A stretch of 5,554 bases of DNA from Flavipsychrobacter stenotrophus (GTDB taxonomy: Bacteria > Bacteroidota > Bacteroidia > Chitinophagales > Chitinophagaceae). Positions 1 to 5,554 of the stretch are shown piece after piece. The notes under the pieces were generated by a model, which made no database searches, was not told the origin of the DNA, and worked only from the letters and a program-made list of their open reading frames with translations. Position numbers and translations under genes: made by a program. The stretch is taken from the NCBI GenBank assembly GCA_947372365.1, contig CANBTK010000180.1, positions 1-5,554 on the forward strand. The letters run 5' to 3'. Position 1 is the stretch's first letter; every line of letters begins with the position of its first letter.

Positions 1-225
1 CAGGCTATTGAAGCCCGGTATCTGGTAGCGCAGGGTTTGCAAGTCGGCGAAGGCCTGTGCTTCTACTTTAAAAGTGCTGTCGTAACCGTCTGCCGTAGTT
101 GCAGTGCTATCTGATTTAGCTTTTGATGTGTCGCCACCGCTTTTGCAGCCTGTTGTAAGCAATTGTACACTCATGAATGCTATGGCTGGAATAGCCCATT
201 TTGATTGTTTAATAATTGATCTCAT
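1..225 (-). CDS. N-terminal part of a lipoprotein, probable dipeptidyl peptidase III (M49 family), runs off the window
   Basis: The ATG at 225 on the minus strand opens a frame that stays open to base 1 (75 codons visible). It begins with basic residues and a hydrophobic stretch, then a lipobox LTTGC with Cys27 as the predicted lipidated residue, followed by a Ser/Thr/Lys-rich linker (about 28-50). The segment FADLQTLRYQIPGF (residues 59-72) resembles the start of the mature domain of Bacteroidetes DPP III zinc peptidases, which remove dipeptides from peptide N-termini. That match is from memory, and the zinc motif (HEXXGH) lies outside the window, so the enzyme call is tentative while the lipoprotein call is firm. 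The gene is divergent from the downstream porin cluster and probably unrelated to it. No Shine-Dalgarno sequence precedes the start, which is usual for Bacteroidota. Confidence 0.6.
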   Translation of the reverse strand, partial: MRSIIKQSKWAIPAIAFMSVQLLTTGCKSGGDTSKAKSDSTATTADGYDSTFKVEAQAFADLQTLRYQIPGFNSL

Positions 226-249
226 TTAACCGGGTTGTTTAAAACAGAA

Positions 250-257
250 TAAAAGTA
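250..257 (-). promoter_or_regulatory. Candidate -7 element for the minus-strand lipoprotein gene
   Basis: Read on the minus strand the bases are TACTTTTA, five of six defined positions of the Bacteroidetes -7 consensus TAnnTTTG. Transcription would begin near 243, giving a leader of roughly 18 bases before the ATG at 225. No convincing -33 TTG was found at the right distance, so support is weak. Confidence 0.3.
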
Positions 258-399
258 CACATAAGTAGCTAATTAACATTGGGGGCTGTTTAATCCCACC
301 CTTTTTTTGAGCAACAAGCCTGGTTGCACAGTATTCTGCTTTTTCTAAACTTATATATTACTGCGGCACACACCGTGTTTAAGATTTGTTCATACGGGG

Positions 400-417
400 G
401 TAACATTGCCGTAACAT
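400..417 (+). promoter_or_regulatory. Candidate Pho-box-like operator: two GTAACAT direct repeats, 11-bp period
   Basis: GTAACAT occurs at 400-406 and again at 411-417, separated by TGCC. Seven-base direct repeats with four-base spacers are the layout of the E. coli PhoB box, and Bacillus PhoP boxes use TTAACA-like hexamers with the same 11-bp period; GTAACA differs from that hexamer at one base. The pair ends eight bases before the candidate -7 element at 426, close to where PhoB boxes sit when they replace the -35 region. The downstream genes include a phosphate-selective-porin-family protein and a phosphoesterase-fold protein. Regulation by phosphate is inferred, not shown. Confidence 0.4.
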
Positions 418-433
418 GCATTAGGGACTTTTG
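405..433 (+). promoter_or_regulatory. Candidate Bacteroidetes-type promoter for the propeller-porin cluster
   Basis: ATTG at 405-408 and GACTTTTG at 426-433 are separated by 17 bases. The consensus is about TTTG, 17-20 bases, then TAnnTTTG; the -7 element here matches five of six defined positions. A start of transcription near 440 would leave about 20 bases before the ATG at 461. The -33 element overlaps the direct-repeat operator candidate, so an activator bound there would contact polymerase directly. Confidence 0.45.
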
Positions 434-460
434 CACCTTCTATACATGGGAAAATTAGTG

Positions 461-1189
461 ATGAAAGTTTACATACTACCCCTTTTGTTAATTTTCCTCG
501 TCTCTTTCAGGCAGAAAGATGTACCCCACTGCAAATTCAAATTCGACCATTACAAGGCATTAAAGAAAATACCTGAGCCATCAGATATTGTTTATGACAA
601 AGAAACCGGCCACTGCTTTATTGTAAGCGACCACGGCATATTGTTTGAATGTGATACCCTGGGCAATATTATAAGAAGGGCTGCTGATGAGGGCCAGGAC
701 TTTGAGGGCGTGGAGGTAAAAGACAGCTTCATTTATGTTTCGGACGAAACTCCCCGCAAAGTTTACCAGTACCGCAAAAGTGATTTGTCGCTGGTAAAGG
801 TTTACTCTGTTTCGTGGGGTGGCGCTATGAACCGGGCTTTTGAATCAATTGCTTACAACTACACTAAAAATTGCTTTGTGCTGGTGTCACAGCAGCCGGC
901 TACCGTAGTAGAATATACCTCCGATTTTAAGGAGCTTGGCCGCTATAAGTTCAATGGCACAAGGGATATATCGGGTGCAAGGTGGCACAACGGCAGCATG
1001 TACCTGCTCAGCAGCCTTGATGCCAGCATTATAAAATGCAATGCCACCAGCTACGAGGGCGAGGAGTTTTACCAGATAAACGTACTTAACCCGGAAGGGC
1101 TATCATTTGACGCCCATGAAAATATAAGCATAACGTCAGATGATTTGCAAAGGATCTACTTTTTCAAAAACCTACCAACAATAAAATAA
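461..1189 (+). CDS. SdiA-regulated/YjiK-type beta-propeller protein, exported
   Basis: This is a 242-residue protein. The ATG at 461 is preferred: a TTG at 431 falls inside the candidate promoter, while the ATG at 446 would only add five residues before the basic/hydrophobic leader. The N-terminus (about 1-16) is a hydrophobic export signal or membrane anchor without a clear cleavage site. The rest shows about five degenerate repeats (roughly 40-75, 80-117, 127-164, 169-206 and 210-237), each starting near a D/N-x-E-G or similar turn followed by two or three beta-strands, for example DFEGVEV at 80-86 and NPEGLSF at 210-216. This is the pattern of the SdiA-regulated (YjiK) propeller family, which also resembles phytase-like propellers. 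The biochemical role of the family is not established. The stop is three bases before the porin start, so the two are almost certainly co-transcribed and translationally linked. A phosphoester-binding role is only suggested by context. Confidence 0.72.
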   Translation: MKVYILPLLLIFLVSFRQKDVPHCKFKFDHYKALKKIPEPSDIVYDKETGHCFIVSDHGILFECDTLGNIIRRAADEGQDFEGVEVKDSFIYVSDETPRKVYQYRKSDLSLVKVYSVSWGGAMNRAFESIAYNYTKNCFVLVSQQPATVVEYTSDFKELGRYKFNGTRDISGARWHNGSMYLLSSLDASIIKCNATSYEGEEFYQINVLNPEGLSFDAHENISITSDDLQRIYFFKNLPTIK

Positions 1190-1192
1190 AAA

Positions 1193-2422
1193 ATGAAGAA
1201 ACTATTACTTTCCACTTTTGCGGTTGTTGCCCTTTGCAATGTAGCATCGGCCCAGTTTTCGGAGTTTGCCGATAATCCTGCGGCAAGCCAGTTTACCCTC
1301 AGCTCCGAGAACAATACGCTGCAGATTGGTGGCCGTGTATCGGCCTACTACGAAACCCGCTTCCTGAAAAACGACACCAACTACCAGAAAAAAACACATA
1401 ACGGCTGGGACTTTAAAGATATAGACCTTGACATACTGGGCAAAACAGCCAATAAGTTTGTTTACGAAGTCCACATGAGCCTTATAGACCTCGCAGCAGC
1501 CGCAGCAACACAGAATACTGCCAACCCGGCTAACCCCGGCATTAAAGCTGCCTACCTGCAGTACAAAGGCTGGCCTGTGCACATAAAATTCGGTTATGAT
1601 AAAGTGCCTTATGCACAGGGTTCGATGAGCGAAATATGGGGCACCCCTTTCTGGAGCCATGCTAACCTTTTTGGCGGCGACTTGTTTTCGCGCAGGGACC
1701 TTGGGCTTACGCTTAACTACAGGTTCATGAAAGACCGCATTAACCTCTATGGCGGTGCTTATACTGGCATGGGCGAAAACTTCTTCCAGTATGGCAATGA
1801 TGGCAGCGGCAGGTTTGAATATATAGGCCGTGCTGAATTCTCTTACCCTGCTAAAATGAAGTACCACATTATAGACCAGGAAAACTCACCAACGCCTGTT
1901 TTCCGTGTGGCTGTAAACGCACGCTATGCCGACAAAACACAGCCTAAAGGCTACTCCATCTATGCTGATGCGCCTTCCGCGCCCGGTGCTTACGGCATAC
2001 GCATCATTGATGGCAAGCGCACAGCCTATGGCTGCGATGCCATAGTAAAGTATAAGGGCATTTCCGCAACTTTTGAAGCGCACATGATACAATTAAAGCC
2101 TACCCTTGCCACCGATGGCCTGTATAACAATACCACCACGTCAAAAAACAACAACGTGGTTAATGCAGGCGGCTTTAACACTGGCATCAACTATAACTGG
2201 GAGAAAAAGCACTCGGTATTCTCTGTGATGTATGAGGAACTGAATACCAATGACCTTTATGTAGGCCTGCAAGACTGGCTGTACCTGGCCTATGCTTACA
2301 AATTCAGCGGCTTTAACTCGGTAGCCAAAATAGAGTACTATATCCCTACTACCGAAGATAAAGTGCAGAACCCACTGCACTATACCGGCCAGTTGCGCGT
2401 AGGCTACCAGGTAGTATTTTAA
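1193..2422 (+). CDS. Outer-membrane porin of the phosphate-selective porin O/P family (Porin_O_P)
   Basis: This 409-residue protein has a classic signal peptide, with predicted cleavage after the ASA ending at residue 20. The mature chain is rich in alternating aromatic/polar beta-strands and ends in GYQVVF; a terminal Phe is the recognition signal for outer-membrane barrel assembly. The segment NTLQIGGRVSAYYETRF near 41-57 looks like the first strand of the barrel, and KVPYAQG at about 137-143 with RRDLGLTLNY at 167-176 matches the family pattern of a K-x-P-F/Y region followed by a G/R-R-D-x-G strand. Length fits a 16-strand porin. An Ala-rich, Asn/Pro-containing segment at about 101-116 is probably a loop. 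Family members in Pseudomonas (OprP/OprO) carry phosphate or polyphosphate, but many Bacteroidetes members have unknown substrates, so specificity is not assigned. The start lies directly after an A-rich tract, three bases after the upstream stop. Confidence 0.85.
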   Translation: MKKLLLSTFAVVALCNVASAQFSEFADNPAASQFTLSSENNTLQIGGRVSAYYETRFLKNDTNYQKKTHNGWDFKDIDLDILGKTANKFVYEVHMSLIDLAAAAATQNTANPANPGIKAAYLQYKGWPVHIKFGYDKVPYAQGSMSEIWGTPFWSHANLFGGDLFSRRDLGLTLNYRFMKDRINLYGGAYTGMGENFFQYGNDGSGRFEYIGRAEFSYPAKMKYHIIDQENSPTPVFRVAVNARYADKTQPKGYSIYADAPSAPGAYGIRIIDGKRTAYGCDAIVKYKGISATFEAHMIQLKPTLATDGLYNNTTTSKNNNVVNAGGFNTGINYNWEKKHSVFSVMYEELNTNDLYVGLQDWLYLAYAYKFSGFNSVAKIEYYIPTTEDKVQNPLHYTGQLRVGYQVVF

Positions 2423-2458
2423 CCCCATTCGTTACCATCACAAACCAACAATTAATTT

Positions 2459-3082
2459 ATGAAACCATATTTAGCACTTTTCGCATTATTTATATTGTCT
2501 GCTTCATCCTGCGTTAAAGACAGGGTACAAAATGCGGCAACAGGCCCGGTAGTTGTGGGCGACCGCAAACTTATACACTACTGGAGCTTTAATACCGGCG
2601 CCGACTCTGCCAGCCTGGCCGTACCCGATACCTCTATTGGCGGTGGGCATATCACTTTCACTTATTTTGCCAACGGCTATACCGATGCCGTTTCCCCCGG
2701 TTGTACGCTTAACCTGAGGCGCGGCGCCGATTCCGGCACCGGGCTGCGCGTGCGCAACCCATTTTCATCATGGGTTTTGCATATACCCACCACAGGCTAC
2801 AAGCAGCCTATCATCCAGTTCGCGGTACAAAAATCTAATAGCGGGCCATCGTCTAATGCTATCTCTTACACTATTGATGGCAACAACTATATAAGCGCTG
2901 GCCTTGCTGCAAGCAGCGTAACGCTTACTATATCATGGACGCAGTATTCGCTCGATTTTTCAGGGATACCTGAAGTGAATGATAACCCTAACTTTGCTAT
3001 CAAATTTTCTAATTCCATTGCTGATACGCTGGGTGGCAACAACAGGTATGACAACATATCGGTTGACGCTTTCGCCAAATAG
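2459..3082 (+). CDS. Predicted beta-sandwich surface lipoprotein of unknown function
   Basis: This 207-residue protein begins with a short lipoprotein signal, MKPYLALFALFILSASSC, with Cys18 as the predicted lipidated residue. The mature part starts with LIHYWSFN (38-45), a beginning typical of LamG/concanavalin-like beta-sandwich domains. It continues with LRVRNPF (96-102), TTGYKQPIIQFAVQKS (111-126), a YTIDGNNY stretch (137-144) and NNRYDNISVDA (194-204). This order resembles a jelly-roll module that I recall from Bacteroidetes secreted nucleases and lamin-tail proteins, where it is thought to bind substrate or stabilise the enzyme. No catalytic motif is visible. The gene follows the porin by 36 bases with no visible promoter and is followed by two hairpins, so it is probably the third gene of the transcript. 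It could act with the secreted EEP protein encoded next. Function is not assigned. Confidence 0.65.
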   Translation: MKPYLALFALFILSASSCVKDRVQNAATGPVVVGDRKLIHYWSFNTGADSASLAVPDTSIGGGHITFTYFANGYTDAVSPGCTLNLRRGADSGTGLRVRNPFSSWVLHIPTTGYKQPIIQFAVQKSNSGPSSNAISYTIDGNNYISAGLAASSVTLTISWTQYSLDFSGIPEVNDNPNFAIKFSNSIADTLGGNNRYDNISVDAFAK

Positions 3083-3100
3083 CAGCAGTACTACCCAATT

Positions 3101-3132
3101 AGCTCCCGGGCAGCCATCGGCTATCCGGGGCT
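3101..3132 (+). terminator. Imperfect GC-rich hairpin after the lipoprotein gene
   Basis: The outer arms 3101-3109 and 3125-3132 pair over eight bases with one bulged T at 3104. The inner arms AGCC (3112-3115) and GGCT (3119-3122) pair across an ATC triloop, with a two-base internal loop between them. The sequence CAATAAAA follows, with no T run. It may act with the next hairpin as a tandem terminator or RNA-stabilising end. Confidence 0.45.
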
Positions 3133-3151
3133 CAATAAAAGGATTTATAAG

Positions 3152-3181
3152 GCAAAGCACTCCCCAGCGGGAGTGCTTTGC
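3152..3181 (+). terminator. Perfect 13-bp hairpin between lipoprotein and EEP genes
   Basis: GCAAAGCACTCCC (3152-3164) pairs perfectly with 3169-3181 around a CAGC loop. There is no downstream T run, which is common for hairpins at transcript ends in Bacteroidota. It lies 32 bases before the next start codon and no promoter is visible after it. It could therefore be a partial terminator or a processing or stability element that lowers expression of the EEP gene relative to the upstream genes. Confidence 0.6.
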
Positions 3182-3213
3182 TCAATACTAACAGTTGCAA
3201 AAGCCGGCAATAA

Positions 3214-4608
3214 ATGTTTACCAAAGTGCCAATAAACAGTTTTTTCAGCAAGGCCATAGCCTCGCTGGCCCTTTCTATAGCCACCGTGCATGCCGCCACA
3301 GCCCAGAAGGATACCCTAAGGGTAATGGCCTATAATGTTTTGTATTACGGCAACGGCTGCCAGGGGCCTAATGCCAACTACCACGGCTACCTCAAAACTA
3401 TTATAGGCTATACCAACCCCGATATTGTTTCGCTCGAAAAAATGTCCTCTGTACCCCTTTCGGCTGATGACAAATTTGGGGCTGCCTCATACGGGTTCCA
3501 GGATTCCATCCTCCGCTTTGCGCTGAACGGCGCCTTTGAAGGGCGGTATAGTTATTGCCCGCCTACAAACAATGCCAGGGCACATAATACCTGCATGGTG
3601 TTTTATGACCAGCATAAGCTGGGCTATGCCGGGCTGGTAGCATCTTATGCCAATGGCGTGGACTATAACACCCACAAGCTCTATTACAAAAGCCCTAACC
3701 TCGCTGCAACGCACGATACTACCTTCCTGTATATCACTACCAACCATGACAAATCGGGCGATGATTTTGCGGATGCAAGGGAGATGCAGATAACGGGCGA
3801 ACTGAACACGATAAAACACCATTTTACAAAGCTGGCCAACCACATCAACCTTGGCGACTTTAATGCACGCAGTTCGGAAGAAGGCTTTTACCAGGCACTT
3901 ACTGTACCTACCGATACCGGCTTCAGGTTCTACGACCCGCCCTTCTACCCCGATGGCGTTTTTAAATACCCTGCTACCTGGGACCATGAAGGCAAGTACA
4001 GCGCTTACTTTACCACATCGACCCGCGAAGCGGCTTCGCCATGCGGCTCGGGCGGCGGCGGCAAAAACTGGTACGACCATATTTTCATTTCGCGTTGGCT
4101 GGTAGATAATACCAACGGCATGAGGTACATACCCCACTCCTACCAAACTGTAGGCAATGACGGGCAACGCTTCAAGGTGTCCATTGTTAATAAAAACTCC
4201 CATACCAATACTTCTGCCCCGCAGGCTGTGCTGGAGGCGCTGCACCAGATGTCTAATAAATACCCGGTGATGATAAGCCTTGAGGTAAGCCAGAATAGCG
4301 GCGTAGTGAAGCCGCAGGGCACGGAAAAGCCCTATCCTGCTGTTGTAGAGCGTGAGGAAATTACACTGGCTGGCAACGGGCACTTTAAGGCTGGCAGCCC
4401 CATTACCATAAACATACCTGAAGCACTGATGGCGCAGGAACTAACGGTGCAGGTATTGGCGGCTGATGGCGAAAAACTGCTGAAGAAAACAACTGTCATC
4501 AGTGGCACTACTTTTGAACTAAAAAATAAATTACCAGTTGGTACTTACTCAGTTAAATTTAAGGGAAGGCACAACCTGATATCGGAAGGCACGCTTGTTG
4601 TAGAGTAG
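3214..4608 (+). CDS. Secreted EEP-fold (endonuclease/exonuclease/phosphatase) protein with T9SS-like tail; catalytic residues altered
   Basis: This 464-residue protein has a signal peptide ending near residue 31 (ATAQ before KDTLRVM). The EEP fold spans about 33-357. Conserved motifs seen are RVMAYNV with Asn41; NPDIVSLEKM (68-77), the metal-binding Glu strand; TTNHDKSG with His178; NLGDFNA with Asp215 and Asn217; YDHIFIS with Asp288 and His289; and MSNKYPV (346-352), the usual S-D-H-x-P-V site. Family enzymes cleave phosphodiester or phosphomonoester bonds using Mg2+. Here the position that is normally Glu in the D-I-x-x-x-Q/N-E motif is Lys76 (with Glu75 one place earlier), and the normal Asp-His pair is Asn348-Lys349. 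Activity is therefore doubtful unless Glu75 compensates. Residues about 380-464 form a beta-rich tail with LPVGTYSVKFKG (440-451), like a degenerate type A T9SS sorting domain, suggesting export to the cell surface or medium. It lies 131 bases after the lipoprotein gene. Confidence 0.78.
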   Translation: MFTKVPINSFFSKAIASLALSIATVHAATAQKDTLRVMAYNVLYYGNGCQGPNANYHGYLKTIIGYTNPDIVSLEKMSSVPLSADDKFGAASYGFQDSILRFALNGAFEGRYSYCPPTNNARAHNTCMVFYDQHKLGYAGLVASYANGVDYNTHKLYYKSPNLAATHDTTFLYITTNHDKSGDDFADAREMQITGELNTIKHHFTKLANHINLGDFNARSSEEGFYQALTVPTDTGFRFYDPPFYPDGVFKYPATWDHEGKYSAYFTTSTREAASPCGSGGGGKNWYDHIFISRWLVDNTNGMRYIPHSYQTVGNDGQRFKVSIVNKNSHTNTSAPQAVLEALHQMSNKYPVMISLEVSQNSGVVKPQGTEKPYPAVVEREEITLAGNGHFKAGSPITINIPEALMAQELTVQVLAADGEKLLKKTTVISGTTFELKNKLPVGTYSVKFKGRHNLISEGTLVVE

Positions 4609-4626
4609 CCCGGCGGATAGCTGCAC

Positions 4627-4671
4627 TAATAAACAGAGGCTTGCCCATCGTGGGCAAGCCTCTGTTTATTA
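4627..4671. terminator. Bidirectional terminator, 21-bp perfect stem
   Basis: Arms at 4627-4647 and 4651-4671 are perfectly complementary around a TCG triloop. The stem has a GC-rich core (CAGAGGCTTGCCCA) flanked by A/T pairs, so each strand gives an A-tract before and a T-rich end after the hairpin. It lies between the plus-strand EEP gene and the minus-strand DUF1573 gene, which converge here, and so can end both transcripts. Confidence 0.88.
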
Positions 4672-4723
4672 TAATGAACCCTTATTAAAATTGTTAGCGC
4701 AAGCCGGTGCATATAATGCCGCC

Positions 4724-5218
4724 TTATTTCTTTGGCTCGTTTGCTGTGTTTGCTGCTGCTGGCGCTTTAGGCGTTACATCACCGGTAATGTTTAACACCA
4801 TGCTTTTCTGCTGGGCGTTTGATGATATAGTTACTGTTTTGTTTATCCTGCCTGGCCTGCCTTCGGTATTGTAGCTTACGTGTATAGTACCTTTTTTGCC
4901 CGGTAAAATAGGGTCGTGTGGCCATTGTGGCACAGTGCAGCCGCATGAGCCATGGGCTTCGGTTATCAATATTGGTTTTTTGCCGGTATTCTTAAATTCG
5001 AAATCATACTCGGCTTTCGGGCCTTCAGGCACAGTGCCATAGTTGTGGGTTTCTTCTTTAAATTTAAAAACGCCTGCATCAGGGTCCACTGCCTCGGGCT
5101 GCTGCGCAGTTACTGGTGGCGGAGGGGGTGGTGGTGGCGGGGGTGTTTTACCTTGTTGCGCCCTTGCTGCTGCTATGCACATAGAAAGGCATAGTACCGA
5201 CATTATTACTTTTTTCAT
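4724..5218 (-). CDS. Secreted DUF1573 protein with ten-proline run
   Basis: This 164-residue protein starts at the ATG at 5218. A TTG-initiated extension from 5242 is possible but would put eight polar residues ahead of a normal signal peptide (MKKVIMSVLCLSMCIAAARA). After the signal comes a low-complexity linker with ten prolines (26-35). The DUF1573 domain (about 48-147) has FKFKEETHNYGTV, the F-x-F-x-N-T-G-x-x-P strand (73-82), the hallmark GSCGCTVPQWP (90-100), ILPGKKG (104-110), and a final VTISSNAQ...LNITG strand pair. This is an Ig-like/ASH-like beta-sandwich, abundant and exported in Bacteroidota. Its function is not known. Cys92 and Cys94 are conserved in the family and might bind metal or form a disulfide. 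The C-terminal tail is Ala/Pro/Lys-rich. It lies 60 bases downstream of the minus-strand fragment at the window end and ends at the shared terminator. Confidence 0.88.
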   Translation of the reverse strand: MKKVIMSVLCLSMCIAAARAQQGKTPPPPPPPPPPVTAQQPEAVDPDAGVFKFKEETHNYGTVPEGPKAEYDFEFKNTGKKPILITEAHGSCGCTVPQWPHDPILPGKKGTIHVSYNTEGRPGRINKTVTISSNAQQKSMVLNITGDVTPKAPAAANTANEPKK

Positions 5219-5278
5219 ACTCTCGTTTTTTATAGTTTTCAATTTAAAATGAACAAATTGGTTATTGTGCCCATGGGG

Positions 5279-5554
5279 CTACTTTATAACAACATTGCCG
5301 TAGCTTTTATCAATGGTAAGGTTCTGGCTGCTGTTGTTTTTATTGCAATCGGTATGGAAGATGCCTGTAAGCAGGTCGCCTTCTTTTTCGCCGGTTATAT
5401 AGTCGAACATGTCTTGCGCGGTAGATGGTTTTGAGTTGGCATCAAGTACAATGGTTTCGCCTGTGTTTACCCTTGTTATCCTTATTTCGTCAATGCTTAC
5501 ATTGCAATCGTGTGCCAGTAAGTTGTTGCCTTTATACTTTAACTGGCCCGATTG
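5279..5554 (-). CDS. C-terminal 91 residues of an unidentified protein, runs off the window
   Basis: An open frame on the minus strand enters at 5554 and ends with TAG at 5281-5279. Visible residues start QSGQLKYKGNNLLAHDCNVS and end with SYGNVVIK. Codon choice (many GGC, AAC and ACC codons) matches the other genes here, and no stop interrupts 91 codons, so it is probably real. Two Cys residues (17 and 70 of the fragment) and an acidic middle region are visible, but no family is recognised and no transmembrane segment is present. It lies 60 bases upstream of the DUF1573 start on the same strand, so the two may share a transcript; no clear terminator or promoter separates them. Confidence 0.6.
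   Translation of the reverse strand, partial: QSGQLKYKGNNLLAHDCNVSIDEIRITRVNTGETIVLDANSKPSTAQDMFDYITGEKEGDLLTGIFHTDCNKNNSSQNLTIDKSYGNVVIK

Noticed and set aside
431..460. TTG start at 431 giving a longer propeller protein
   Set aside because: The TTG lies within the candidate -7 element at 426-433, upstream of the likely transcription start. The ATG at 461 gives a more normal leader.
1205..1867. Minus-strand open frame (220 codons) opposite the porin gene
   Set aside because: It is a shadow of the porin reading frame, which has a signal peptide and conserved barrel motifs; no promoter or start context supports the antisense frame.
3487..4383. Long minus-strand open frame (298 codons) opposite the EEP gene
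   Set aside because: It is fully antisense to a gene with clear family motifs, its translation has no recognisable domain, and it arises from codon bias of the plus-strand gene.
5219..5242. TTG start extending the DUF1573 protein by eight residues
   Set aside because: The added residues are polar and precede a standard signal peptide that begins with MKK at 5218.
5043..5252. Plus-strand frame with a poly-Gly run
   Set aside because: The glycine run is the antisense reading of the proline codons of the DUF1573 gene.
5253..5263. Possible promoter for the DUF1573 gene (CCAATTTG on the minus strand)
   Set aside because: Only the TTTG part matches the -7 consensus and no -33 TTG lies at a suitable distance, so it was not listed as a feature.

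Overview
The window looks like chromosomal DNA of a member of the Bacteroidota. The evidence is a Porin_O_P outer-membrane protein, a DUF1573 protein, a degenerate type IX secretion (T9SS) C-terminal domain, A-rich translation starts without Shine-Dalgarno sequences, and a TAnnTTTG-like promoter element. The genus cannot be fixed from the sequence; Flavobacteriia, Chitinophagia and Sphingobacteriia are all possible.

Layout: (1) 1-225, minus strand, is the N-terminal part of a lipoprotein that resembles Bacteroidetes dipeptidyl peptidase III (M49). (2) 226-460 is a divergent intergenic region with a candidate promoter on each side. The plus-strand promoter carries a 7-bp direct repeat at an 11-bp period, the geometry of a PhoB/PhoP operator. 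(3) 461-4608, plus strand, is a four-gene cluster: a SdiA-regulated/YjiK-type beta-propeller, a phosphate-selective-porin-family protein (Porin_O_P), a predicted beta-sandwich lipoprotein, and a secreted endonuclease/exonuclease/phosphatase (EEP) fold protein with a T9SS-like tail. Two tandem hairpins separate the third and fourth genes. (4) A 21-bp perfect hairpin at 4627-4671 serves as a shared terminator for the convergent strands. (5) 4724-5218, minus strand, is a secreted DUF1573 protein with a run of ten prolines. (6) 5279-5554, minus strand, is the C-terminal end of an unidentified protein.

The plus-strand cluster can be read as an envelope module for using phosphate or phosphate esters: porin for uptake, surface lipoprotein, periplasmic or outer-surface propeller, and secreted phosphoesterase-fold protein. 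The Pho-like operator fits this, but the link is inferred. The most unusual point is that the EEP protein appears to lack three residues that are normally catalytic (Glu, Asp and His at the family positions are Lys76, Asn348 and Lys349). It may therefore be a binding protein or have altered chemistry. No mobile element, CRISPR array, tRNA or rRNA was seen.
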